Part shown: positions 1-10,764 of the stretch, piece by piece
How positions within the stretch are numbered: the stretch's first letter is position 1
Layout: every line of letters begins with the position of its first letter
Assembly (NCBI RefSeq): GCF_042477335.2
Contig: NC_091250.1
Coordinates: 132,653,384 to 132,717,383 of the forward strand
DNA: 64,000 bases
Direction of reading: 5' to 3'
DNA from: Ovis canadensis
Lineage: Eukaryota > Chordata > Mammalia > Artiodactyla > Bovidae
The notes under the pieces: model-generated
Seen by the model: only the letters and a program-made list of their open reading frames with translations
The model's database searches: none
What the model was told of the DNA's origin: nothing
Position numbers and translations under genes: made by a program

Positions 1-68
1 CAGGGTGGGGGTGTTTGTCTTAGCACTCCACTGGGTGGGCAATGTTTTGGGCTGCCCCCCTCCCCACA

Positions 69-347
69 GCTTCCCTGATAGCTCAGTTGGTAAAGAATCC
101 ACCTGCAATGCAGGAGACCCCGGCTCGATTCCTGGGTCGGGAAGATCCCCTGGAAAAGGGATAGGCTACCCACTCCAGTATTCAGAATCTGCCTGCAATG
201 CAGGAGACCTGGGTTCCATCCCTGGGTTGGGAAGATCCCCTGGAGAAGGGAAAGGCTACCCACTCCAGTACTCTGGCCTGGAGAATTCCGTGGACTGTAT
301 ATGGGGTCGCAAATAGTTAGACACGATGGAGCGACTTTCACTCTCAC
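69..347 (+). repeat. Bov-tA SINE, dimeric head
   Basis: A tRNA-derived head (A-box-like TAGCTCAGTTGG) is followed, after a break at CCACTCCAGTATTC, by a second partial head (CTGCCTGCAATGCAGGAGACC) and the BovA tail ending GTCGCAAATAGTTAGACACG. The first unit carries GGGATAGG and the second GGGAAAGG, as in the copy at 61073. Confidence 0.85.
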
Positions 348-1339
348 CGCGAGTCTGAGTCAGACTCCCCGCTCCCACAGACCCTGTGCTTTTGCTTGTC
401 AGAGCGCATCGCACTGGACTGGGATTCCTGGTGTTCACCAGTATCCCCAGAGAAGTCTAGGACTGCCGGACATCGAATGTCTGCCTCCTGCACCTCTGAA
501 CCTTAGCTCCTGCCAGGCAAGGACTGGACACACATCAATCCCGTCCTTGCTGGATGAATGAGTGGCATAACAATGACCATTTGTCAAGCAGGTTCGCACC
601 AGCCGCTCTGCTGCTGCAGGCTCTCATGCAGTCAGTACAACCAGTCTCCGCACTGGCACCATTAGCCCTCTGCTGTGGCTGAGAGACAAAAGTGCACAGA
701 TAGTGCGGGGTTTGCCCAAAGTCACCCAGATAGTCAGAGGCAAGGCCCGGGTTCCAGCTCAGATGTGGCTCAGGTACGACTTGGATTCAGCAGAGCACAG
801 GGTGATACAGTCAAGGGTTCTCTGGTGCCTGGGGACAGAAGCCTCTCTGAGGAGGAGAGCTGGACCAGAGCTGGTAACTGTCAGAGCAAAGGCCTTTCAG
901 CCATCCAGACTGAAGCAGGGGAAAGCCCAGCATTCCCTGGGACCTGACAAAATCAAGGGCAGGTTTTATTCTAAACGGAGCTGAGAGCCATGGAGGGTTC
1001 TGAGCAAGGACTGTCATGTTGGTGCATGTTTTTGAGAGAACTCTGGCTGTTATATTGAGAGTGGATGTCGGGAGCAAGATTAGAGGCTGGGACACCCCTG
1101 AAGGGCACCCAGCAGATGGAGAGGGTGCTCCTGGCAGACAGAATTTACAAACAAAAGGCATAAAGAAGTGATTCTCAGCTTTGACTTTCCATTATCTACC
1201 CCTAAGGAAAAATTAAGATATTAAGGAGAGAATACTAAGGAACAAAATTTTGTCTGGTAGAATTGAACTTTGGGAGGGCCACAAACCATTGTTATATCTA
1301 AGATTTCTTTCTTCCTTTAAGAATCAGTTTTCACCCCTT
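348..1339. other. No gene or clear repeat seen
   Basis: Unique-looking intergenic DNA. Short open frames on both strands show no family resemblance. Confidence 0.5.
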
Positions 1340-1850
1340 GAGAGATGTATTAGTGAGTGTTCTCCCGAGAAACGGGACCAATATGAAACAGATAGATTTA
1401 TTGTAAGGAATTGGCTCATAAGATGATGGAGGCTGACAAGTCCTGAGACCTTCAGTCAGCAAACTGGAGAGCCAACGGTGCAGTCCCAGTCCAAAAGCCT
1501 GAGGACCAGGAGGGCCCATGGAGGTATTCCAGTCTGAAAGCCAGCCAGGTGTGAGACCCAGGAGGAGCTGCTGATATTTCAGTGTGATCCAAAAGGTAGG
1601 GAAAAAACAAATGATCCAGCTCAGAGGCGCTCAGGTAACAGGAGCTGTCTTTTTCTTCTACGCAGGCCTTGAACTGATGGGTGAGGAGGGCACATTGAGG
1701 CGGGCAATCTGCTTTACTGAGTCGACCGATGCAGACGTTAATCTCATCCCAAAACGCACTCTCAACAGACACCTCCAGAATTAAGTTTAACCAAATATCT
1801 GGGCACCCTAGGACCCACTCATGCTGACCTAAAATAACTGTCACAAGGGA
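1340..1850 (+). repeat. Old mammalian L1 3'-end-like repeat
   Basis: The order TTCTCCCGAGAAACGGGACC, GATTTATTGTAAGGAATTGG, GGAGGCTGACAAG, CAATCTGCTTTACTGAGTC and CCAAATATCTGGGCACCCTA matches the degraded 3' end of ancient L1M-type elements as I recall it. The family name is tentative. Confidence 0.5.
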
Positions 1851-2379
1851 GAATGCAGGACGTAGGGTCAGGAGGGTCTTTGTATACTCATAAAAGGAGA
1901 AGCAGCTTGGTCTGGCCGGAGCACAAGTGGCCACGGGGAGACATGGACAGTGGCCGTGGAGCGGCCTCAGGCATGGAGATTGCCACTCAGAGCACCCTGC
2001 TGATTTGGGAATCTCTTAGAACCACTTGCAGGAAAACGTGGCATATGTTGGATATTTTTGTAAAAGTCAAGTTTTATTATTTTCATGTGTACTATTAATG
2101 AAGATACGAGTATGTTTTAATAGCACAAGACGATTTTGTAAGAAAAGTTAGGTGAGTTCATTGTCTCACAATTCATAATCAGGGAGCATTACGCAATAAT
2201 AATCATTACCTCGAAAGCCTTTTCTAATTTGTGGCTTTATTAAGTCTGCAGAAAGAGAAGCTGAGCACCCCTGCTCAAGCCATTTCCTTGCCCCAAGTAG
2301 AACTCGTGGCAGTGAGCTCCCACCCCCAGGCAGAGCAGAGGGCACACTCTGCAGAAACGACACAGTGTAAGAGCAGCCG
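1851..2379. other. No gene or clear repeat seen
   Basis: AT-rich intergenic DNA with nothing recognised. Confidence 0.45.
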
Positions 2380-2388
2380 TGGGCATGT

Positions 2389-2605
2389 CAAGTGAGTAAG
2401 TGAAGTCGCTCAGTCGTGTCCGACTCTTTGCGACCCCGTGGATTGCAGCCCACCAGGCCCCTCAGTCCATGGGATTCTCCAGGCAAGAGTACTAGAGTGG
2501 GTTGCCATTTCCTTCTCCAGGGGATCTTCCCGACCCAGGGATCGAACCCGGGTCTCCCGCATTAGAGGCAGACGCTTTAACCTCTGAGCCACTAGGGAAG
2601 CCCTA
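2389..2605 (-). repeat. Bov-tA SINE with 9-bp TSD
   Basis: Full head and tail in reverse orientation, from GAAGTCGCTCAGTCGTGTCC to CACTAGGGAAGCCC. TGGGCATGT flanks it at 2380-2388 and 2606-2614. Confidence 0.9.
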
Positions 2606-2614
2606 TGGGCATGT

Positions 2615-3105
2615 TACCATTTGGCGATCCCAAAGAACCAGGCAGTTCTTGCGGATCACCCAGAACTGAAGCCCACCGGTCAGAAGCTCTGCCCACATGG
2701 AGCTTCTAATCAGCTTTTAATCACATTGCTTGTGAACATGAAGGAACAGTGAAGGATCACCAGTCATTTAAGAAATAGATCAAGTGTGAATATGAAAAAA
2801 TGTGTGGGCAGGGTGGGCAGGCAAAGAAACTGTTAATGGAGGGAATCAAAACATGTTTTCAAAAACTGCTAATAGCCTCAGAGATGTTTAAGAAAAGAGT
2901 CTTGAAAATTAAAATTATAGCCAACATTGTAAAAGAAATTCAATAGAAGGACTACAAGATAAAGGTAAGGAAATTATTCAGGAAGTAGAACAAAAAGAAA
3001 ATTAGAAGGAAGTTATACAGGAAGTAGAACAAAAAGAGACAGAAAATTAGAAATGACTTAAAATCTCACTTCAGGAGCCTTAACAACTTTCCCCTAAGGA
3101 TTCTG
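2615..3105. other. No gene seen
   Basis: A-rich intergenic DNA with a local near-duplication (GGAAGTAGAACAAAAAGA at about 2979 and 3019). Possibly a degraded L1, but not assignable by eye. Confidence 0.4.
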
Positions 3106-3110
3106 GGGGA

Positions 3111-3310
3111 GGACTTCTCTTGAGGTCCAGCGGTTAAGGACCCACTTTCCAGTCCAGGGAACATGTTCAGTTGGTGGTCAGGGAGCCAGATCCCACGCGT
3201 TGCAGGGCGGCTGAGCCCTCCCCAACTCCAGCTGCCCTGACTGAGCTTGCCCGCTCCGGAGAGTTTGCACTGCAAATAAAGCCCTCACACCTGCAGTGAA
3301 GACCCAAATA
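3111..3310 (+). repeat. tRNA-derived SINE, CHR-2-like
   Basis: GGACTTCTCTTGAGGTCCAG with a following GGTCAGGGAGCCAGATCCCA is the head of the older cetartiodactyl tRNA SINEs. Confidence 0.7.
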
Positions 3311-3362
3311 AAAACAACTCGAGGGGGAACAATGGAGGGAAACAGCTTTTAAAAGAAAGAAG

Positions 3363-3530
3363 GTGGGACTTGTCTGGTGGTCCAGTGACTCAGACTCCGC
3401 ACTCCCAATGTGGGGGCCCAGTGTTGATCCCGGGTCAGGGAACTAGGTCCTGCATGCTGCAACTCAAGATCCCACTTGCAGCAACTAAGACAGGTGCACC
3501 CAAACAAGTATTTTTTAAAAAATAATAGTA
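3363..3530 (+). repeat. tRNA-derived SINE, CHR-2-like
   Basis: GGGACTTGTCTGGTGGTCCA, then GGGTCAGGGAACTAGGTCC and CTGCAACTCAAGATCCC. A second copy in the same orientation as the one at 3111. Confidence 0.75.
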
Positions 3531-3814
3531 ATTTACCAGAAATGAAGACTTGAACATACAGACCGGAAGGCACCTGTGCGCCTCAGTATACCACCAGCGT
3601 GAAGGTTCAGATTGAAAGAGCCCACCAAGGAAGATGGTTGACTGTATAAATCAGAGATTTAAAAAAAAAAAAAAAAGAACTTAAAAACATTCAGAAGGAA
3701 AATCAACTTCATCTAAAAAAAAAAAAAGGAAAAAGAACCTCACTAAACTTCTTAATTAGTAACATTCAATGCTAAACTGATGCAGGGCCTTCAAAATTCT
3801 GAAAAAGAAAAAAA
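3531..3814. other. No gene seen; two A-rich runs
   Basis: Runs of A at about 3661-3676 and 3714-3727 suggest retroelement tails, but no body is assignable. Confidence 0.4.
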
Positions 3815-4865
3815 ACACATTTAAGTAGAATTGTATAGCCAGCCAAACTGTCGATCATGTATGGAGACAAAAAAACAATTGTGGACATACATATTGGGAG
3901 AAGATATTTCCAAACGATGTTACCAATAGGGATCAGTCTCCAAAATTTACAAACAGCTCATGACAATTAACAGCATCAAAACAAACAACCCACTCAAAAA
4001 GTGAAGACCTAAATAGACATTTCTCCAAAGCAGACTTACAGATGGCCAATAAGCATATGGAAAGATGTTCAACATTGCTAATTATTAGGGAAACACAAAT
4101 CAAAACTATCATGTGATATCACCTCACACCAGCCAGAATGGCTATCATCAAAAAATCCACTAACAATAAATGCTGGAGAGGGTGTGGAGAAAAGGGAGCC
4201 CTCCTACACTGTTGGTGGGAATGCACGTTGGTGCAGCCACTGTGGAGAGCAGTGTGGACGTCCCTTAAAAAACTAAACACAGAGCGACCACATGGCCCTG
4301 CACTCCCACCACTGGGCACATATCCAGAGAAAAACGCGGCCCGAATAGACGCATGAACCCAATGTGCGCCGCAGCGCTGTGTGCAATAGCCAAGGCAGGG
4401 ACGCAGCCTAAATGCCCACCTACAGAGGGAAGGATGGAGAAGACGCGGTCCGTCCACACGATGGGATGCGACTCAGCCGTCAAAAGGAGTGAAACAATGC
4501 CGTTTGCAGCAACATGGATGGCCCTCGAGAGGGTCATACTGAGTGAAGTGAATCAGACAGAAGGAGAAATATCGTACCATATCCCTCATGAGCTTACTTA
4601 CAAAACGGAAACAGACCCGACTTCAAGAGAACAGGCTTATTGTTACAGGGGTGGGGAAGGATGGGGGTAAGGGATAGTTCGGGAGTTTGGGATGGACATG
4701 TACACACTGTTCTAATTAAAATAGATAACCAATGAGGACCTGCTGTATAGCACAGGAAATTTTGCCCAATGTTATCTGAAAGCCTGAATGAAGGGGAGTT
4801 TGGGAGAAAACGGATATGGATGGCTGAGACGCTTCTGCTGCTCACCTGAAACTATCATTGTTTGG
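3815..4865 (+). mobile_element. L1 LINE, 3' part of ORF2 (degraded)
   Basis: Typical L1 ORF2 end sequence: AATAAATGCTGGAGAGGGTG, then CACTGTTGGTGGGAATG, then CAGCCGTCAAAAGGAGTG, in plus orientation with stops and substitutions. 5'-truncated. Confidence 0.8.
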
Positions 4866-4875
4866 TAATCGGCTA

Positions 4876-5045
4876 TGTTGTTGTTCAGTCGCTAAGTCAC
4901 GCCCAACTCTCTAAGATCCCACAGACTCTAGCACGCCAGGCTTCCCTGTCCTTTACTATCTCCCAGAGTTTGCTCAAACTCATGTCCCTTGAACTGGTGA
5001 TGCCATCCAACCATCTCATCTCTGTCACCCCTAGTCAGCTATACC
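4876..5045 (-). mobile_element. BovB 3'-end fragment
   Basis: TTGTTCAGTCGCTAAGTCACG followed by CTTCCCTGTCCTTTACTATC and GATGCCATCCAACCATCTCA is the reverse complement of the BovB 3' end. Confidence 0.7.
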
Positions 5046-5365
5046 CCCAATAGAAAAAAATTTTTTTTTAATTGTGGACATTCAAACTATATTTTTCAGG
5101 TAAGCAGACTGTAACATAGTAACAAAGCCTAAAATACCAGTACGTCTATTTCTCACCTATGGCCTGAGGCTGTGAAGTGTCTCTCCTCCATCATGAACCA
5201 TGAACTTCCAGATGTTCAAGCTGGATTTAAAAACGCAGAAGAACCAGAGATCAAATTGCCAACATCCGTTGGATCATCAAAAGAGCAAGAGAGTTCAAAA
5301 AAAATCTGCTTTATTGACTAAGCCAAAGACTTTGTGTGAATCACAGCAAACTCTGGAAAATTCTT

Positions 5366-6270
5366 TTTTGTTTTTTATTTTATTTTATTTTTTTAATTTT
5401 TATTTTTTTATTAAATTTTTATTTTTACTTTATTTTACTTTATAATACTGTATTGGTTTTGCCATACATTGACATGAATCCACCAGGGGTGTACATGCGT
5501 TCCCAAATATGAACCCCTCTCCCACCTCCCTCCCCATAACATCTCTCTGGGTCATCCCCGTGCACCAGCCCCAAGCATCCTGTATCCTGCATTGGACATA
5601 CACTGGCGATTCGTTTCTTACATGACAGTATACATGTTTCAATGCCATTCTCCCAAATCATCCCACCCTCTCCCTCTCCCTCAGAGTCCAAAAGTCTGCT
5701 CTACACATCTGTGTCTCTTTTGCTGTCTCGCATACAGGGTCATCCTTGCCATCTTTCTAAATTCCATATATATGTGTTAGTATACTGTATTGGTGTTCTT
5801 CTTTCTGGCTTACTTCACTCTGTATAATCGGCTCCAGTTTCATCCATCTCATTAGAACTGATTCAAATGTATTCTTTTTAACAGCTGAGTAATACTCCAT
5901 TGTGTATATGTACCACAGCTTTCTTATCCATTCATCTGCTGATGGACATCTAGGTTGTTTCCATGTCCTGGCTATTATAAACAGTGCTGCGATGAACATT
6001 GGGGTACATGTGTCTCTTTCAATTCTGGTTTCCTCGGTGTGTATGCCCAGCAGTGGGATTGCTGGGTCATAAGGCAGTTCTGTTTGCAATTTTTTAAGGA
6101 ATCTCCACACTGTTCTCCGTAGTGGCTGTACTAGTTTGCATTCCGACCAACAGTGTAGGAGGGTTCCCTTTTCTCCACACCTTCTCCAGCATTTATTGCT
6201 TCCTGACTTTTGGATCGCAGACATTCTGACTGGTGTGAAGCGGTACCTCATTGTGGTTCTCATTTGCATT
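5366..6270 (-). mobile_element. 5'-truncated L1, 3' part of a U6-L1 chimera
   Basis: Reverse-orientation L1 from a T-rich tail at 5366 through the 3' UTR (TGTATTGGTTTTGCCATACA) to the last part of ORF2 (ATTATAAACAGTGCTGCGAT). At 6270 it joins U6 sequence directly. The pair is flanked by the TSD CTGGAAAATTCTT (5353-5365 and 6377-6389, overlapping the U6 end by a base). Confidence 0.92.
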
Positions 6271-6320
6271 AAAAATATGGAACGCTTCACGAATTTGCGT
6301 GTCATCCTTGCGCAGGGGCC

Positions 6321-6365
<45 letters not shown>

Positions 6366-6377
6366 TGAAGCGAGCAC
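6271..6377 (-). pseudogene. U6 snRNA retrocopy fused to L1
   Basis: The full 107 nt of U6 is present in reverse orientation, from GTGCTCGCTTC to the terminal U-run, with one visible change (CTTCGGCAGC to CTTCAGCAGC near nt 12). It begins exactly at the TSD and ends exactly where L1 begins. U6 needs an external promoter, and none travels with a retrocopy, so it is probably silent. Confidence 0.93.
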
Positions 6378-6773
6378 TGGAAAATTCTTAAAGAGAAGGT
6401 AATACCAGACCACCTTACCTGCCTTCTGAGAAATCTGTATGCAGGTCAAGCAGCAACAGTTAGAACTTGACTTGGAACATCAGATTTGTTCCAAATGGGG
6501 AAAGGAGTATGTCAAGGCTGCATACTGTCATCCTGCTTAATTTAAATTACATGCAGAGCACATCATGTCAAATGCAGGCTGGATAAAGCACAAGCTGGAA
6601 TCAAGATTGCTGGGAGAAATATCAATACCTTAGAAACACAGATGACAGCACACTTATGGCAGAAAGCAAAGAAGAACTAAAGAGCCTCTTGATGAAAGTG
6701 AAAGAGGAGAGTGAAAAAGTTGACCTAAAACTCGACATTCAGAACACTAAGATCACGGAATCTGGTCCCATCA

Positions 6774-7700
6774 GTACAGTTCAGTTGCTGTCGTGTCCGA
6801 CTCTTTGCGACCCCATGAATCGCAGCACGCTAGGCCTCCCTGTTCATCACCACCTCCCGGAGTTCACTCAGACTCACGTCCGTCGAGTAAGTGATGCCAT
6901 CCAACCATCTCATCCTCTGTCGTCCCCTTCCCCTCCTGCCCCCAATCCCTCCCAGCATCAGAGTCTTTTCCAATGAGTCAACACTTCGCATGAGGTGGCC
7001 AAAGCACTGGAGTTTCAGCTTTAGCATCATTCCTTCCAAAGAAATCCCAGGACTTATCTCCTTCAGAATGGACTGGTTGGATCTCCTTGCAGTCCAAAGG
7101 ACTCTCAAGAGTCTTCTCCAACACCCACAGTTCAAAAGCATCAATTCTTCGGTGCTCAGCTTTCTTCACAGTCCAACTCTCACATCCATACATGACCACT
7201 GGAAAAACCATAGCCTTGACTAGACGGACCATAGTCGGCAAAGTAATGTCTCTGCTTTTGAATATGCTATCTAGGTTAGTCATAACTTTTCTTCCAAGGA
7301 GTAGGCGTCTTTTAATTTCATGGCTGCAGTCACCAGCTGCAGTGATTTTGCAGCCCAAGAAAATAAACTCTGCCACTGTTTCCACTGTTTTCCCATCTAT
7401 TTCCCATTTAGTGATGGGACCAAATGCCATGATCTTCATTTTCTGAATGTTGAGCTTTAAGCCAACTTTTTCACTCTCCTCTTTCACTTTCATCAAGAGG
7501 CTTTTTACTTCCTCTTCAATTTCTGCCATAAGGGTGGTGTCATCTGCATATCTGAGGTTATTGATATTTCTCCCGGCAATCTTGATTCCAGCTTGTGTTT
7601 CTTCCAGTCCAGCGTTTCTCATGATGTACTCTGCATATAAATTAAATAAGCAGGGTGACAATATACAGCCTTGACATACTCCTTTTCCTATTTGAAACCT
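6774..7700 (-). mobile_element. Younger BovB, 3' half in minus orientation
   Basis: It runs from the BovB 3' end (TACAGTTCAGTTGCTGTCGT) through the domain after the RT palm ([17 protein letters not shown], reverse strand) to CCTTTTCCTATTTGAAACC. It stops at the consensus position where the other half (7701-10114) also stops. Part of a single rearranged insertion. Confidence 0.88.
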
Positions 7701-10114
7701 TCGTCCAAGGTAAGGAGCAGCGGCTGCGCTTTCCTGGAGCAGCCGTGAAGAGGTACCCCACGCCCAAGGTAAGAGAAACCCAAGTAAGATGGTAGGTGTT
7801 GCAAGAGGGCATCAGAGGGCAGACACACTGAAACCATACTCACAGAACTCTAGTCAATCTAATCACGCGAGGACCACTGCCTTGTATAACTCAATGAAAC
7901 TAAGCCATGCCCGCGGGGCAACCCAAGATGGGCGGGTCATGGTGGAGAGGTCTGACAGAATGTGGTCCACTGGAGAAGGGAATGGCAAACCACTTCAGTA
8001 TTCTTGCCTTGAGAACCCCATGAACAGTATGAAAAGGCAAAATGATAGGATACTGAAAGAGGAACTCCCCAGGTCAGTAGGTGCCCAACACGCTCCTGGA
8101 GATCAGTGGAGAAATAACTCCAGAAAGAATGAAGGGATGGAGCCAAAGCAAAAACAATACCCAGCTGTGGATGTGACTGGTGATAGAAGCAAGGTCCGAT
8201 GCTGTAAAGAGCAATATTGCATAGGAACCTGGAATGTCAGGTCCATGAATCAAGGCAAATTGGAAGTGGTCAAACAAGAGATGGCAAGAGTGAACGTCGA
8301 CATTCTAGGAATCAGCAAACTAAAATGGACTGGAATGGGTGAATTTAACTCAGATGACCATTATATCTACTACTGCAGGCAGGAATCCCTCAGAAGAAAT
8401 GGAGTAGCCATCATGGTCAACAAAAGAGTCCAAAATGCAGTACTTGGATGCACTCTCAAAAATGACAGAATGATCTCTGTCTCCAAGGCAAACCATTCAA
8501 TATCACAGTAATCCAAGTCTATGCCCCAACCAGTAACGCTGAAGAAGCTGAAGTTGAATGGTTCTATGAAGACCCAGAAGACCTTTTAGAACTACCACCC
8601 AAAAGAGATGTCCTTTTCATTATAGGGGACTGGAATGCAAAAGTAGGAAGTCAAGAAACACCTGGAATAACAGAAAATTTGGCCTTGGAATGCGGAATGA
8701 AGCAGGGTAAAGACTAATAGAGTTTTGCCAAGAACATGCACTGGTCATAGCAAACACCCTCTTCCAACAACACAAGAGAAGACTCTACACATGGACATCA
8801 CCAGATGGTCAACACCGAAATCAGACTGATTATATTCTTTGCAGCCAAAGATGGAAAAGCTCTATACAGTCAACAAACACAAGACCGGGAGCTGACTGTG
8901 GCTCAGATCATGAACTCCTTATTGCCAAATTCAGACTCAAATTGAAGAAAATAGGGAAAACTGCTAGACCATTCAGGTATGACCTCAACCAAATCTCTTA
9001 TGATTATACATTGTAAGTGAGAAATAGATTTAAGGGCCTAGATCTGATAGATAGAGTGCCTGATGAACTATGGAATGAGGTTCGTGACAGTGTACAGGAG
9101 ACAGGGATCAAGACCATCCCCATGGAAAAGAAATGCAAAAAAGCAAAATGGCTGTCTGGGGAGGCCTTACAAACAGCTGTGAAAAGAAGAGAGGCGAAAA
9201 GCAAAGGAGACAAGGAAAGACATAAGCATCTGAATGCAGAGTTCCAGAGAATAGCAAGAAGAGATAAGAAAGCCTTCTTCAGCGATCAATGCAAAGAAAT
9301 AGAGGAAAAGAACAGAATGGGAAAGACTAGAGATCGCTTCAAGAAAATTAGAGATACCAAAGGGACATTTCATGCAAAGATGGGCTCGATAAAGGACAGA
9401 AATGGTATGGACCTAACAGAAGCAGAAGATATTAAGAAGAGGTGGCAAGAATACACAGAAGAACTGTACAAAAAAGGATCTTCATGACCCAGATAATCAC
9501 GATGGTGTGATCACTCATCTAGAGCCAGACATCTTGGAATGTGAAGTCAAGTGGTCCTTAGGAAGTATCACTACAAACAAAGCTGGTGGAGGTGATGAAA
9601 TTCCAGTTGAGCTCTTTCTAATCCTGAAAGATGATGCTGTGAAAGTGCTGCACTCAATACACCAGCAAATTTGGAAAACTCAGCAGTGGCCACAGGACTG
9701 GAAAAGGTCCATTTTCATTCTAATCCCAAAGAAAGGCAATGCTAAAGAATGCTCAAACTACCGCACAATTGCACTCATCTCACATGCTAGTAAAGTCATG
9801 CTCAAAATTCTCCAAGCCAGGCTTCAGCAATACGTGAACCGTGAACTTCCTGATGTTCAAGCTGGTTTTAGAAAAGGCAGAGGAACCAGAGATCAAATTG
9901 CCAACATCTGCTGGATCATGGAAAAAGCAAGAGAGTTCCAGAAAAACATTTATTTCTGCTTTATTGACTATGCCAAAGCCTTTGACTGTGTGGATCACAA
10001 TAAACTGTGGAAAATTCTGAGAGAGATGGCAATATCAGACCATCTGACCTGCCTCTTAAGAAATCTGTACACAGGTCAGGAAGCAACAGTTAGAACTGGA
10101 CATGGAACAACGGA
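7701..10114 (+). mobile_element. Younger BovB, 5' half in inverted (plus) orientation
   Basis: It starts in the BovB 5' UTR (AAGGAGCAGCGGCTGCGC) and continues through the endonuclease ([22 protein letters not shown] after a frameshift) and the first half of the RT ([29 protein letters not shown]). It ends at CATGGAACAACGGAC. Frameshifts lie near 8470, 8690 and 9480, so no intact protein is possible. The remaining RT palm is in the opposite-strand piece at 6774-7700. Confidence 0.88.
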
Positions 10115-10764
10115 CTGGTCCCATCACTTCATGGCAAATAGATGGGGAAACAGTGGGAAAGGTGACTGACTTTATTTTTCTGTGCTCCAAAATCACTGCA
10201 GATGGTGATTGCAGCCATGAAATTAAAAGATGTTTGCGCCTTGGGTGAAAATCTATGACCAACCTAGACAGCATATTAAAAAGCAGAGACGTTACTTTGC
10301 CAACAAAGGTCTGGTCCAGTCAAAGCTAGGTTTTTCCAATAGTCATGTATAGATGTGAGAGTTGGACCATAAAGAAAGCTGAGTGCTAAAGAATTGATGC
10401 TTTTGGACTGTGGTGTTGAAGACTCTTGAGAGTCCCTTGGACTGCAAGGAGATCCAACCAGTCCATCCTAAAGGAGATCAGTCCTGGGTAGGACTGATGT
10501 TGAAGCTGAAACTCCAATACTTTGGCCACTCTAATGAGAAGAGCTGACTCATTGGAAAATACCCTGATGCTGGGAAAGATTGAGGGCAGGAGGAGAAAGG
10601 GACGACAGAGGATGAGATGGTTGGATGGCATCACCGACCAATGGACATGGGTTTGGGTGGACTCCGGTAGTTGGTGATGGACAGGGAGGCCTGGCGTGCT
10701 GTGGTTCATTGTGTTGCAAAGAGTCGGACACGACTGAGTGACTGAACAATCCTTTCCCAGAATG

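Larger units (their letters stand above)
5197..10752 (+). mobile_element. Older BovB LINE, split by two nested insertions
   Basis: The plus-strand BovB is read from three pieces: 5197-5365 (GAACTTCCAGATGTTCAAGC), 6378-6773 (ending CTGGTCCCATCA) and 10127-10752 (starting CTTCATGGCAAATAG, ending at the GACACGACTGAGTGACTGAA 3' end). The pieces are continuous in the BovB consensus. The reverse transcriptase is ruined by stops and frameshifts. The first gap holds a U6-L1 chimera and the second a younger, rearranged BovB. Confidence 0.85.

Noticed and set aside
6271-6377. Functional U6 snRNA gene
   Set aside because: It is fused to L1, sits inside the L1's TSD, and so has no native upstream U6 promoter.
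7789-10169. Endonuclease and reverse-transcriptase genes as host genes
   Set aside because: They are BovB LINE remnants with frameshifts and stops, as are the similar frames at 14-16.6 kb and 39.4-42 kb.
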